From Nannocystis pusilla (lineage in GTDB: Bacteria; Myxococcota_A; Polyangia; Nannocystales; Nannocystaceae): 64,000 bases of DNA. Every line of letters begins with the position of its first letter. Position 1 is the stretch's first letter. The notes under the pieces were generated by a model, which did not search any database, was not told the DNA's origin, and was given only the letters and a program-made list of their open reading frames with translations. The stretch lies in NCBI RefSeq assembly GCF_026626665.1, contig NZ_JAPNKE010000002.1:2667204-2731203 (forward strand), in the 5' to 3' direction. Of the stretch, positions 27,232 through 38,650 are shown one piece after another. A program made the position numbers and the translations under genes.

Positions 27232-29567
27232 CTAGCGGATCGGCAGCCAGAAGCGGCTCAGCGGCAACCAGATTCGCTCTGCGCGGCCTTTGACGTTGCC
27301 GCGCGGCACGTACGGCTGCGGGCGTTCGGCGGCCGGGTCGACGAAGTTGCTGGCGTCGTGGGCCTTCTGATACGCGCGCTTGGCCAGCTCCGGGCCACTT
27401 CGGGCGTCGGGCACAGGCCGGCGCTGCACTGCATGCGGATGACCACCTCGGTGGCCGGCACCGCGAACGCGTACTGCGTGCCGTTGCCCGAGGCCGCGTC
27501 GCCGACGATGGCGCCGCTGGCCACGCTGTCGTCCACGCGGGCGTTCGGGATCTCGGCTTGCAGCGCGGCCAGCTTCTCGGCCAGGCCCTCGGTCGGCCGC
27601 AGCCACACCCACACGCCGAGGCTGTAGGCCACGTCGCGGACCGTCGCGTCGAGGCGGATCCGGTCGTACTCGTAGCGCTCGGCGACCGGGCTGATCGGCA
27701 TCTCCTTGTAGCCGGGGATGTCGCCGGGCGGCAGCAGCTCGGGCAAGCGCGTGCGGTCCTTGATGACCGAAGGGACATGTCCTTCGACGCTGCGGACCAG
27801 CGCCAGCAGCTCGCGGTCGCTGGCGCAGCGCTGGCGACCGCACTCGAGGCTGAACGCGACCTGGCCCTTGGGATCGGCGCGCACGTAGGTGAACTTGTGC
27901 TCGTCCTCGACCAGCCAGCCGTCTTCGCCGGCCTCGTTGACGGCCTGGCGCGCGAGCGTGCGCGAGCTGCCGACCGACGCCAGCGCGGCGTCGCGGACCA
28001 GGTCGACGCCCTCGTCCGGGGCCCGCCACGCGCAGACGGACCAGCCCGGCCGGGGTCGCCGGCTCGGCGCCGGTCTTGCTGTAGCGGCGCTCGATGAAGG
28101 TCTCGGCGGTCGCGCTGCGGCTGGTCCAGTGCTGCGAGTAACGGGCCGTGTTGTCGCCGTCGAGGATCTGGCGCGCGTCCTGGCTGCGGTCGCGGTTCCA
28201 GCGCTCGACCACCTCGGCGACCTTCTCGGCCACGCGGCCCGGCGAGCGGCAGATGGCGTTGCCGCAGCGCAGGCGCATCACCGCGTCGGCGGCGTTCAGG
28301 CGGAACACCACGTCCTGGGCGATGTCGCCGGACTTGAGCGTCAGCGTGACGACGTCGCCGCCGATCCGCTGCAGGCGCTCGCGCAGCTTGGTGTTGCCCT
28401 TGCTGCCGATCCGCTCGTCGCCCTCGATGAGGGACGCGAAGCTCGCCTCGGTCCCCTCGCCTGCCGTCAACGCGCGGTACACCGCCTCGCCGCCGAGCAC
28501 CGGCTCGCGCCAGATCTCGAGCTCGAGGCCGTGCGCGTCGCTGGCGTGGTCGGCGATGTAGAGGATGTGATCGAAGCTGGCGTCGCCGCGCGCCGAGACG
28601 TCGTCGGGGCGCGTCAGCGAGAACAGCTTCTCGTCGGTCAGGTCGCGCAGGTCCTTGACGCTGAGCAGACCGTCGGCCGCGACGGCTTCGACCTGACGGG
28701 TCCAGGCCAGGCTGTCGTGGCTCTCGTTGCGGTTGTCGCCCATCACCAGCAAGTGGCCCTCGGGCACGGTCCACTCCCCACCCTGCGGGCTCCGGCGCGC
28801 GGATCGAGGTTCGTCTTGTAGCGGACCACGTAGGTGTGGCCGTCGACCGTCTCCTCGAACAGCTCGCAGTGCGGGACCTGCTGCGTGCCGCTGTCGTCGC
28901 GGCACTTCTCCGGCAGCTTGGTGCGCTTCAGCTCCTCGAACTCGGCGTCGCCCTCGCGGCGGATGCTGACCTTGTTGCCGTCGACGCGGATGGTGTCGCC
29001 GGGCAGGCCGATGACGCGCTTGATGAAGTCTTCGGACTCGTCGATCGGGTAGCGGAAGACGACGACGTCGCCGCGCGCGATGTGGCCCCAGCGCTCGCCG
29101 ACGACCGTGGTCGTGAACGGGATCTGGATGCCGTAGATGAACTTGTTGACGAAGATGTGATCGCCGGCGACGAGCGTCGGCATCATGCTGCCGCTCGGGA
29201 TCTTGAACGGCTCGTAGAGGCACGAGCGCAGGCCGAGCGCCACCAGGACCGCCACGCCGACGTTCTCGATCGTCTCGCGCAGCGGGCTCTTGCGGGCGAA
29301 GCTCGCGTGTTGGTGCAGCAGCTCGTCGAGCCGCTCGGCCTCGTCTTCGGCGCGGTCCCACTGCTTGGCCTCGCGGAAGCGGGCCAGCGCGTCGGCGCTG
29401 TCGCGGATCGCCTGCGCGGGCTCGGGGGCGATCCGGCCGGCGTACTTCTTGAGGATCCGGTTGGCCTCCTTGACCAACATTCCGGCGGCGGCCTTGACGC
29501 TGCCCGTCGAGCGCCGCCCCTCGGGCTTGGCCGGGCGCGGCTCCTGCGCTTGCTGCGGCGTGGTCAC
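27232..29567 (-). CDS. lepB: signal peptidase I with a large inserted domain, three frameshifts
   Basis: It cleaves signal peptides from exported proteins at the membrane. After a 90-residue cytoplasmic helical lead and a membrane helix (IENVGVAVLVALGL), the Ser box is PSGSMMPTLVAGD and the Lys is in FIKRVIGLPGD. Box E is MGDNRNESHDS near 28730. Normally a short step leads from box E to FVPxxNLxGRAxxIW. Here YVPRGNVKGRAERIWLP occurs at the very end (27310-27265), so about 460 residues are inserted between. The insert has cysteine pairs (RCGNAICRSPG, CGRQRCAS) and repeats the style DAVMRLRCGNAIC / VVIRMQCSAGLC. Frame changes near 28790, 28050 and 27385 are needed; all parts have good codon use. 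It lies 9 nt after lepA. Confidence 0.85.
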
Positions 29568-29576
29568 GGAGGCTCT

Positions 29577-31409
<1,833 letters not shown>

Positions 31410-31658
31410 GTCAGGTGGCGGAGCGGTGACGGGTGCGGCGCGGACGTCGTGGAGCGAAACCGGGGTCGCGGGGGCCGTGAATTCGGGGAGCGGCGCGGAG
31501 CGCCCTGGCGCGGGCCAGGAAACCGTGGTCGGCCGCGACGATCGTCAGCCGCGGCTAGTAGCACAAGACGCGCCGTCGCGCCTGCGCCGGCGCCGCGGGC
31601 GGGGTCACATTTGCCCTCGGCTTGCGAGAGGCGCCCGCCGTCCCCTAAAGTGTGTCCG

Positions 31659-32747
31659 GTGATCCCCTTCCTCGCTCGCCCGGCCGCGCTGCTCCTGATC
31701 CTCGGGCTCGCCGGCTGCGCGGGCAAGGCCAAGGCCACCGCCGCCCCCACCGCCGAGTCCACCCCCGACAACGAGCCGCCGCACAAGATCGAGCCGATCC
31801 TGCCAGTGCGCCAGGTCGCGCTGATCCCGCTGGCGATCGACGGCCAGCACTGCGACGCGGCCGGCAAGCGCGTGCAGCAGCAGGACTCGAACTACGACGG
31901 CCGCGCGGACATCGTCACGCTGATCGGCGGCCGCGCGCCCGACGAGGGCCGCACCCGCTGCCAGCAGGCCGACCTCAACTTCGACGGCCGCCTCGACGCG
32001 TTCCTCCACTTCGACGAGACCGGCGAGCTGGTCCGTGAACAGTACGACCAGGACTTCGACGGCCGCATCGACCTCGGGCGCCACCACGAAGACGGCAAGC
32101 CGACCCTCGACGAGCAGGACACCGACCACGACGGCTATGTCGACGCCTGGCGCCGCTACGACAAGGGCCGCCTGGTCCGCATCGACGCCGACCGCGACCG
32201 CGACGGCAAGCCCGACGTGTTCACGTTCTTCGTGCAAGGCAACATCGATCGCGTCGGCTACGACACCGACGGCGACGGCAACGTCGACGCGTGGGACCAG
32301 GACGTCGCCCGCCGCGCGAAGCTGGCCCTCGATCGCCGCCGCAAGGCCGACCGCGAGCTCGGCAGCGAAGAATTCGTCGACGCGCCGAAGGCCGAGGAGG
32401 CCAAGACCGACGCCGCCGCCGAGACCGACAAGAAGGGCGGCAAGGGCAAGAAGGCCGACGCGAAGACCGAGGCGGGCAAGACCGACGCGAAGAAGACGAA
32501 GGACGACAAGCCGGCCGACGCGAAGAAGGCGAAGGACGACAAGCCGACCGACGCGGGCAAGACCGACGCGAGCGCGAAGCCGCCGAAGAGCGACGACAAG
32601 CCGGCCGACGCGGGCAAGACCGAGGCGAAGCCGAGCGAGGCGAAGCAGCCCGCCGACAAGCCGGCCGCGAGCGCGAAGGATCCCAAGCCGGCCGACAAAA
32701 AATCGTCGACGCCCGCGGCGCCGCCTGCGACCGACAAGCGCGGTTGA
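31659..32747 (+). CDS. lipoprotein with calcium-binding-type repeats and Lys/Ala/Asp-rich tail
   Basis: The GTG at 31659 starts a signal with lipobox (LLLILGLAGCAGK). Residues about 60-220 contain at least six DxNxDGRxD-type loops (NYDGRADIVT, NFDGRLDAFL, DFDGRIDLG, DHDGYVDAW, DRDGKPDVF, DGDGNVDAW), like thrombospondin type 3 or EF-hand calcium loops. The last 130 residues are low-complexity (KADAKTEAGKTDAKKTKDDK style) and probably disordered. It is probably on the cell surface or in the periplasm, binding calcium. It diverges from lepA across a 249-nt gap. Confidence 0.8.
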   Translation: MIPFLARPAALLLILGLAGCAGKAKATAAPTAESTPDNEPPHKIEPILPVRQVALIPLAIDGQHCDAAGKRVQQQDSNYDGRADIVTLIGGRAPDEGRTRCQQADLNFDGRLDAFLHFDETGELVREQYDQDFDGRIDLGRHHEDGKPTLDEQDTDHDGYVDAWRRYDKGRLVRIDADRDRDGKPDVFTFFVQGNIDRVGYDTDGDGNVDAWDQDVARRAKLALDRRRKADRELGSEEFVDAPKAEEAKTDAAAETDKKGGKGKKADAKTEAGKTDAKKTKDDKPADAKKAKDDKPTDAGKTDASAKPPKSDDKPADAGKTEAKPSEAKQPADKPAASAKDPKPADKKSSTPAAPPATDKRG

Positions 32748-32884
32748 TTCAGGCACCGCACGTCGTTCGTCGGTGCGGCCCGACGATGCCACGAGGAGCC
32801 GCGCGTGGGCAGTATTCGCGTCGGCGCTCGACGTGGGTCCCCTCCCCCTCGCTTGCTGCGAGGCTCCGAGCTATCATCGCGGCG

Positions 32885-33274
32885 ATGGAGCAGAGGGATC
32901 GCGCAGGTTCGGAGGAACCAGAGGCCGTTCTGGACGAGACCGCCGTCGACCCCGGTGACGACGACTACGGTCCACCGTTCGAGCGCCGCAGCTTCGGCGG
33001 CGAATTCGTGTGGGCCCAGGGCCAGGGCTACACGGCCAAGGTGCTGCGCGTCCGGGCCGGCGAGGTGGTGGCGATCTCGACGAAGGGCCGCCGTGACATG
33101 ACGGTGATGCTGACAGGCGGCCGCGCCCTGCTCGAGACCCGCGCCGAGGACAACGTCGATCGCGTGGAACTGCTGCCGGCGACGCCGGTGGCCATCGCCG
33201 AGGGCGAACACGCGTACCGCCTGGTCGCGGTCACCGACGTCGAGCTGTTCACGATCTATAGCGCGAAGAGCTGA
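32885..33274 (+). CDS. cupin-domain protein, mannose-6-phosphate isomerase C-terminal type
   Basis: The 129-residue protein has an acidic lead and then one cupin barrel: FGGEFVWAQGQGYTAKVLRV, ISTKGRRDMTVMLTGGRALL and IAEGEHAYRLVAVTDVELF. Its pattern is nearest to the sugar-phosphate isomerase/GDP-mannose pyrophosphorylase cupin. The usual metal His cluster is reduced, so binding rather than catalysis may be its role. The last codons carry the first copy of a 24-nt repeat found twice more downstream (33221-33411). Confidence 0.75.
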   Translation: MEQRDRAGSEEPEAVLDETAVDPGDDDYGPPFERRSFGGEFVWAQGQGYTAKVLRVRAGEVVAISTKGRRDMTVMLTGGRALLETRAEDNVDRVELLPATPVAIAEGEHAYRLVAVTDVELFTIYSAKS

Positions 33275-33411
33275 TCGCCGAGCCTGGTCGCGGTCACCGA
33301 CTTCGAGCGGCTCACGAGCCGCGGCTCGAAGGCTTCGCGGCGGGTGGTCATCCACCTCGCGCTGTTCGCCATCGGCTGCGAAACGGCCTGGTCGCGGTCA
33401 CCGACTTCGAG
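33221..33411 (+). repeat. three direct copies of a 24-nt sequence
   Basis: CTGGTCGCGGTCACCGAC followed by G/T-TCGAG occurs at 33221-33244 (inside the cupin gene), 33284-33307 and 33388-33411 (both non-coding). Copies 1 and 2 also agree beyond the core (TCACG). They look like duplicated gene ends. Confidence 0.8.
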
Positions 33412-33514
33412 CCAGGGCGAAGCGCCGAACGACGAGCCCTGCGGCGCAGCACGGCGAGCGCTGCCTCGTCGTGATGCACCGCGACGGACTGCGTTCGCGC
33501 GGCCTCGTGGCGTG

Positions 33515-34665
33515 ATGCTCGCGGTGCGGGTATGGTCGGCGCGTGCGCACGCCTCCCTGCCCCGCTGGCCTCCGACCTGGCCGAGCGCGTGGGTCGCGCC
33601 GCTGGTGCTGGCGGCCGCGTGGTCGATCGCGCTGGCCAACGAGCCCGAGCTGGCGGCGCAACGCGGGCTGGTATTCGCCGGCGGCCCGTTCTTGCTGCTG
33701 GCCGGGCTGCACGCGCGGCTCGGCGGCTACCTGCACGCGCCGGAGCGCGAGCGCCTGCTGCCGCTGCCGATCGAGCCCGCGCGTCACTTCCGCTCGGCCG
33801 GTCCGGCGCATCGCCGCGGCCTGGCGCTGACCATCGTGGCCGGCGTCGGCGCGATCGCGGCGGCGACGCTGCCCGACGGCGCGCGCTGCGGGTGGCTGCT
33901 CGCCGACTTCCTGTGGCTGGCGCTGGCGGCGATCCTCGTCGAGCCGGGCATCGCCGGCGTGGCGGCCTACGCCGGGCGGCGGTTTCCCCGGGGCACTGGA
34001 TCACGGAGGCGCAGCAGTTCGGCGCGGGCGGCTGGACGGCCGAGGAGGCCGCGGTCCACCTGTACGCGCCGGCGCTCGGGATCGGGCTGGCGACGCTGGT
34101 GGCGATGCCGGGGCAGCTGACGCTGGCCCGCCTGGCCGAGCGCGGGGCGGCGAGCTCGCAGCACTGGACGCTGCTGGCGGCGCCGATGCTCGCCGCAGGG
34201 GTCGTGCGGCTCACGGCCGGCCGGCTGTACGCGGCGGGGCTGTGGGAGGCGGTGCCGTGGCTCAGCGAGGCGACGCGGCGCCTGGCCGGGACCGGCGCGC
34301 CGGTGCCGCGGCCGGCCTTCGTCGCGCACATGCACAACCCGGTGCTGCAGCTCGGCATGACGCAGCTGCTGCGGCTCTGTCCCCTGCTGCGCGTGCGCCT
34401 GGCGGCCTTGTTGCTGGTCAGCGGCTGGCTCGGGGTCCGCGCCCTGCCGCCCGACGCGCCGCGGATCGCCCTGTGGTGCGCAATGGCGGCTCTGAGGTTG
34501 AGCCCGCTGCAGGTGCTGGCGCGCGAGCGCCGGCGCAACGCGGCGCTGCTGGCCGCCCTGCCCCTGCCCGCGCCCGAGCGCACCGGTCGCCTGCGCGGGC
34601 TCGAGGGGTTGCTGCTGGCCCCGCCCACGGTGCTGGGGGCGTTCCTGTTCGTCCGCTGGCTTTGA
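33515..34665 (+). CDS. integral membrane protein of unknown function, one frameshift
   Basis: Multiple hydrophobic segments are visible (WVAPLVLAAAWSIALAN, LALTIVAGVGAIAAATL, ADFLWLALAAILVEPGI, HWTLLAAPMLAAGVVRL, RLAALLLVSGWLGVRAL and others). Near 33988 a CCCCGGGG run has lost one base. Restoring it joins YAGRRFP to GHWITEAQQFGAGGW, giving 383 residues and about eight membrane helices. The ATG at 33515 is chosen. There is no family match that I can name. A hairpin repeat array starts 11 nt after its stop. Confidence 0.6.
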
Positions 34666-34675
34666 GGACCTGTGC

Positions 34676-34756
34676 CATGGGGCATGCTCGTCGGTGCATG
34701 CTCTGCGGAACATGCTCTTACTAACATGCTCTATAGGACATGTCCGAACGAGCATG
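34676..34756. repeat. 14-nt hairpin repeat array, six exact units
   Basis: CATG occurs at 34683, 34697, 34711, 34725, 34739 and 34753, exactly every 14 nt. Inserts are CTCGTCGGTG, CTCTGCGGAA, CTCTTACTAA, CTCTATAGGA and TCCGAACGAG. A further CATG at 34676 is 7 nt before. The array starts 11 nt after the stop of the upstream membrane-protein gene. Confidence 0.9.
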
Positions 34757-34833
34757 ACGTTGCGCGGGCCGGCCTCACCCCCTGGCGCATGCGTCGGCCG
34801 GCCTCACTCCTGCGGCGCGCGCCGGCGCCGGCC

Positions 34834-35091
34834 TCACTTGTCGCGCACGACGGTGAACTCCATCATGCGACACGGCAGGTCGGCGCGGGGGTCGTGCTCC
34901 ATGCCGGCGACGGCGCGGCGGCACACGCGGTCGCTCTTGCGGTCGCCGGTGCTGACCTGGGTGGCGATGGCGTAGGCGCTGCCGTCGGCGCCGACGCAGA
35001 AGGCCGTGACGTTGCGGCGGCTCTCGCCGACCCTCATCGAAGCGCAGGCCGAGGAGGCGAGAGCGACGAGCACGAACAGGGCGGTGCGCAT
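34834..35091 (-). CDS. very short lipoprotein
   Basis: The 85-residue product begins with a lipobox signal (LFVLVALASSACASM), followed by one small domain with two Cys (TAFCVGADGSAYAI, RVCRRAVAG) and an end CRMMEFTVVRDK. It follows dtd by about 47 nt on the same strand. It is a surface or periplasmic protein of unknown role. Confidence 0.65.
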   Translation of the reverse strand: MRTALFVLVALASSACASMRVGESRRNVTAFCVGADGSAYAIATQVSTGDRKSDRVCRRAVAGMEHDPRADLPCRMMEFTVVRDK

Positions 35092-35137
35092 ACGCGGCGA
35101 CGTTAGCGCCCCGCGGGCGGTCGCGCCAGCGACGGGC

Positions 35138-35589
35138 TCACTGGACCTGGCCGGCGACGCTGCGCAGCAGGAAGGTGACCGGGCCGTCGTTGACGAGCTC
35201 GACCTCCATGTGCGCGGCGAAGCGCCCGGTGGCCACCGTGAGGCCCTCGGCCCGCAGCGCCTCGGCCACGGCCTCGTAGAGCGCGCGGGCGCGCTCGGGC
35301 AGCTCGGCGCCGTCGAAGCTGGGCCGCCGCCCTTGCGCAGGGTGCCGGCCAGGGTGAACTGCGAGATGACGAGGACGCCGCCGCCGACCTCGGCGAGGGT
35401 GCGGTCCATCGGCGTGGCGCCGGGGAAGAACCGCAGCGAGGCGATCTTCTTGGCGGTGGCGACCGCGTCGGCAATGGCGTCGCCGCGCTCGACCGCGACG
35501 AGCAACATGGCGCCCCGCTCGACCGCGCCGACGACCTCGCCGTCGACCCGCACGCTCGCCCGCGAGACCCGCTGAATGACCGTCAGCAC
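35138..35589 (-). CDS. dtd: D-aminoacyl-tRNA deacylase, one frameshift
   Basis: Dtd removes D-amino acids (and glycine) wrongly attached to t[21 protein letters not shown] (start), [17 protein letters not shown] and, after a one-base shift near 35330, [18 protein letters not shown] and [16 protein letters not shown] are the family motifs, including the SQFTL active-site segment and the NxGPVT motif (here NDGPVT). One extra C in GGCCCA restores a 150-residue protein, the normal length. The start is a GTG at 35589, 7 nt after the upstream prenyltransferase stop, so the two form an operon. Confidence 0.88.
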
Positions 35590-35596
35590 GCGCGCC

Positions 35597-36469
35597 TCAG
35601 ATCCACCCGTACAGGATCGCGGCGGTCAGCAGGATCCAGACGACGAAGTTGATCATGAACAGCGGGTCCTTGAGCATCTCCTCGGTCGGCGACTCGGCCT
35701 CGCGCCGGGTGGTCGAGAGGTAGATGAAGCGGGCGATGCCCACCACCCCGAACACGGCCGTGTAGGCCAGGCGGTTGGTGCCGAAGATTTCGAGCACGTG
35801 CTCGCTGAGGGTGTAGGCGACGTAGAGGCCGACGGTGGCGAAGCCCAGCGCGTAGAGGATGATGCGCAGGGTGACGAGGTTGTAGGCGGCCAGCGCGGCG
35901 CGCTGCTTCTGCGGATCTTCGGCGCCGGCGAGCTCGTGGGCCCGCTTGCCGAACCCGAGGAACATGGCCAAAAGGCCAGTGCAGGCCAACAGCCACGGCG
36001 AGGCCGGGATCTGCAGCGCGAGCGCGCCGGCCAGCACGCGCAGGATGAACCCGGCGGCGATCGACAGCACGTCGACGTAGGCGATCTGCTTGAGCTTGAA
36101 GCTGTAAGCCAGGTTGAGCAGGAAGTAGCCGCCGAGCGCGGCGGCGTAGAGCGGCTGCAGCCAGTAGCCGAGCGCGAGGCAGACCGGGACGCAGATCACG
36201 GCGAAGCGGCGCGCGACGGCCTCGGGCAGCTTGCCGGAGGGGATCGGCCGGTTGCGCTTCTTCGGGTGGGCGCGGTCCTTCTCGACGTCGACGAGGTCGT
36301 TGAGGATGTAGACGCAGCCGGAGATCAGGCAGAACAGCGCGACGGCGCCGGCGGTGACGAGCAGGCTCGTGGGATCGGTGAGCCGCTGGCCGTACATCAG
36401 CGGCACGGCGACGAAGAGGTTCTTGATCCACTGACGCGGCCGGAGCGTCTTGATGAGCGCGAGGAGCAC
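35597..36469 (-). CDS. UbiA-family prenyltransferase, decaprenyl-phosphate phosphoribosyltransferase-like
   Basis: The 290-residue protein has about eight to nine membrane helices and the Asp-rich motif NDLVDVEKDRAHPKKRNRP (about 58-76). LRPRQWIKNLFVAVPLMYGQ at the N-terminus is characteristic of the branch that transfers phosphoribose to polyprenyl phosphate (DPPR synthase) rather than aromatic prenylation. In actinobacteria this makes the arabinan donor; in this group the product may serve envelope polysaccharide synthesis (inference). The start is a GTG at 36469. It is divergent from murJ with a 50-nt gap. Confidence 0.87.
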   Translation of the reverse strand: MLLALIKTLRPRQWIKNLFVAVPLMYGQRLTDPTSLLVTAGAVALFCLISGCVYILNDLVDVEKDRAHPKKRNRPIPSGKLPEAVARRFAVICVPVCLALGYWLQPLYAAALGGYFLLNLAYSFKLKQIAYVDVLSIAAGFILRVLAGALALQIPASPWLLACTGLLAMFLGFGKRAHELAGAEDPQKQRAALAAYNLVTLRIILYALGFATVGLYVAYTLSEHVLEIFGTNRLAYTAVFGVVGIARFIYLSTTRREAESPTEEMLKDPLFMINFVVWILLTAAILYGWI

Positions 36470-36519
36470 GGGGCCGGGACTATCGCACGGCGCCGCCGCG
36501 TGTTCTACTGCCGCGCCAC

Positions 36520-38130
36520 GTGCCCTCCGCCCTCCAGTCGTCCGGTTCGATCAGCGCCGCGGTCGCCGCGTCGCGCGTCCTCGGGCTCGTGCGCATGTCG
36601 CTGCAGTCGCGCCTCATCGGCGCCGGAGCGCTCGCGGACACGTTTTCGGTGGCGTTCCGGATCCCGAACCTCCTGCGCGACCTGCTCGCCGAGGGCGCCC
36701 TGTCGAGCGCGTTCGTCCCCACCTTCACCGCGTCCCTGGTGCAGGAGGATCGTGAGCGCGCGTACCAGCTCGCCAACCTCGCCCTGGCCGGGATCCTGCT
36801 CGTCACCGGGGCGCTGACGCTGCTCGGGGTGGTGTTCGCCGAGCCGCTCGTGGTCGCCATCACGTCGGGCTGGAGCGCGGAGAAGATCGCCGAGACCGCC
36901 GCGCTGACGCGCGTGATGATGCCGATCCTCGCGCTCGTGAGCGTCGGCGCGGTGTGGGGCGGGATCCTGAACGCCCAGCGCAACTTCCTGCCGTTCGCCC
37001 TGGCGCCGGTGCTGTTCAACCTCGTCAGCATCGCCGCCGGCCTCGGGATGTGGCTCGCCGGGCTCGGCGGCCAGGCCGCGGTGATGGCCTGGAGCGTCGG
37101 CACCCTGCTCGCCAGCGTCGCCCAGGCGGCCGTGCTCCTGCCCTACCTGCGCCGCCTCGGCTACCGCGTGCGCCCGCAGCTGCGCGGCCTCGTGCACCAC
37201 CCGGGCGTGCGCCGGATCGTCTCGCTGATGCTGCCGGCGATCGTCGGCGTGGCCGCGGTGCAGCTCAACGTGTTCGTCAACACCCGCTTCGCCGCCAGCC
37301 TCGGCGACGGGGCGGTGGCGCAGATCGAGTACGCGTTCCGGATCTTCTTCCTTCCCATCGGCGTGTTCGGGGTGGCGCTGGCGACGGTGACGGCCACGCA
37401 GGTGTCGGAGGAGGCGGCCCGCGGCGACCGCTCGGCCCTGATCGCGCGCACCGGCGAGGGCCTGTCGGCGGCCTGGCTGCTGACCTCGGCGAGCACCGTC
37501 GGCCTGGTGCTGCTGGCCCACCCGATCGTGTCGCTGATCTACGAGGGCGGCCGCTTCGGCGCGGCCGAGTCGGCGGCGGTGGCGGTGATCCTGCAGGCCT
37601 ACGCGCTCGGGCTCGCGCCGTACAGCATGGTCAAGATCGTGGCGCCGGCGTTCTACTCGATCGACCGCCCGCGCGTGCCGCTGATCGCGTCGGTCGCGTC
37701 GGTGGCCGTCAACATCGGCTTCAACGCCCTGACCTACGAGCGCCTCGGCGCGCCCGGCCTGGCCTTCGGGACATCCCTCGGCGCGCTCGTCAACCTGACC
37801 CTGCTGCGGGCGTTCTACCGCCGCGAGATCGGGGGCCTGAGCCGCCCGGGCCGCTGGCGCGAGTTCGCGGTGCTCGCGGCCGCCAACGCCGGCCTCGGCG
37901 CGGTCGTGTGGGCGGCCTGGACCGGCCTCGCGCACGTGCTCGCGGGTCCGCTCGCCGCCCTGCCCCGCCTCCTGCGCGCGCTGCTCGGCGCCGGGGCGCT
38001 GGGGGTGGTGATCGCGCTCGGCTTCGTGGTGTTCGCCGCGATCGCCCGCGCGGGCAAGTACCCCGGCGGCGCGCAGCCGTGGCGGCTGCCGGCCGGGCTG
38101 GTGCGCCGCCTGCGACGGCGCCGCGGCTAG
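36520..38130 (+). CDS. murJ: lipid II flippase MurJ (MviN family)
   Basis: MurJ moves lipid II across the inner membrane for peptidoglycan synthesis. The 536-residue protein has 14 predicted helices and family segments SRVLGLVRMSLQSRLIGAGA, FRIPNLLRDLLAEGALSSAFVPTF (with the functionally important Arg) and LNAQRNFLPFALAPVLFN. It is complete and unshifted. The start is a GTG at 36520. A hairpin repeat array begins 21 nt after its stop. Confidence 0.96.
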   Translation: MPSALQSSGSISAAVAASRVLGLVRMSLQSRLIGAGALADTFSVAFRIPNLLRDLLAEGALSSAFVPTFTASLVQEDRERAYQLANLALAGILLVTGALTLLGVVFAEPLVVAITSGWSAEKIAETAALTRVMMPILALVSVGAVWGGILNAQRNFLPFALAPVLFNLVSIAAGLGMWLAGLGGQAAVMAWSVGTLLASVAQAAVLLPYLRRLGYRVRPQLRGLVHHPGVRRIVSLMLPAIVGVAAVQLNVFVNTRFAASLGDGAVAQIEYAFRIFFLPIGVFGVALATVTATQVSEEAARGDRSALIARTGEGLSAAWLLTSASTVGLVLLAHPIVSLIYEGGRFGAAESAAVAVILQAYALGLAPYSMVKIVAPAFYSIDRPRVPLIASVASVAVNIGFNALTYERLGAPGLAFGTSLGALVNLTLLRAFYRREIGGLSRPGRWREFAVLAAANAGLGAVVWAAWTGLAHVLAGPLAALPRLLRALLGAGALGVVIALGFVVFAAIARAGKYPGGAQPWRLPAGLVRRLRRRRG

Positions 38131-38150
38131 CGGTAGGGCTCTTGGAGGCG

Positions 38151-38237
38151 CATGTCCGATCGGGCATGCGCTTCGCGCAAGGCCTCTCGGACATGTTGGA
38201 GAGGACATGTTATTCAGGACATGTCGATGAGGACATG
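38151..38237. repeat. 14-nt hairpin repeat array in two blocks
   Basis: Block 1 has CATG at 38151 and 38165 (insert TCCGATCGGG). Block 2 has CATG at 38192, 38206, 38220 and 38234 with inserts TTGGAGAGGA, TTATTCAGGA and TCGATGAGGA. The distance between blocks (27 nt) is close to two periods. It starts 21 nt after the murJ stop. Confidence 0.9.
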
Positions 38238-38385
38238 CTCGTCGCGCGCGGCATCCGGACCCGGCTGCGCTCTGGACGGCGCTGACGGTGGTTCGCCGGC
38301 TTCGGGCCGGGCCCGCGGCGCACGCTCTCGAGGCGCGCCACTTCGGGAGGACGCGGCTCGAGGCCGTCAAAACGGCGTCGTCAGC

Positions 38386-38650
38386 GAGCCGATGGTGGCG
38401 CCCGCCGACGCGTCGCCCCGCGTGCATGTTTGCGGCGTGCTTCGTGAGCGCCGCCAGTGAGCCGGTGATGGCCATCGCCGACGCGTCGCGCGGAGTGATG
38501 CCGCCGAAGCTGCGCCGCGAGCGAGCCGGTGATGGCGATCGCCGACGCGTCGCGCAGAGTGATGCCGCCGAAGCTGCGCCCGCATGCCAGCCGGCGATGA
38601 CGAGCGCGGACGAGTCGCGCCGTGTGCGTGTCCGCGGTGCGTTTCGTCAG
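38386..38650 (+). repeat. direct repeats of about 64-73 nt, four copies
   Basis: Copies start at about 38386, 38459, 38523 and 38588. The core is GAGCCGGTGATGG, then ATCGCCGACGCGTCGCGC, then GAGTGATGCCGCCGAAGC. Copies 2 and 3 are nearly identical; 1 and 4 are diverged but resemble each other at the end (GTGCGTTTCGTCAGCG-like). No function is known. Confidence 0.85.

Noticed and set aside
34676..34756. CRISPR array
   Set aside because: The regular spacing suggested one, but units are only 14 nt, the repeated part is 4 nt plus partial stems, and no cas genes are present.
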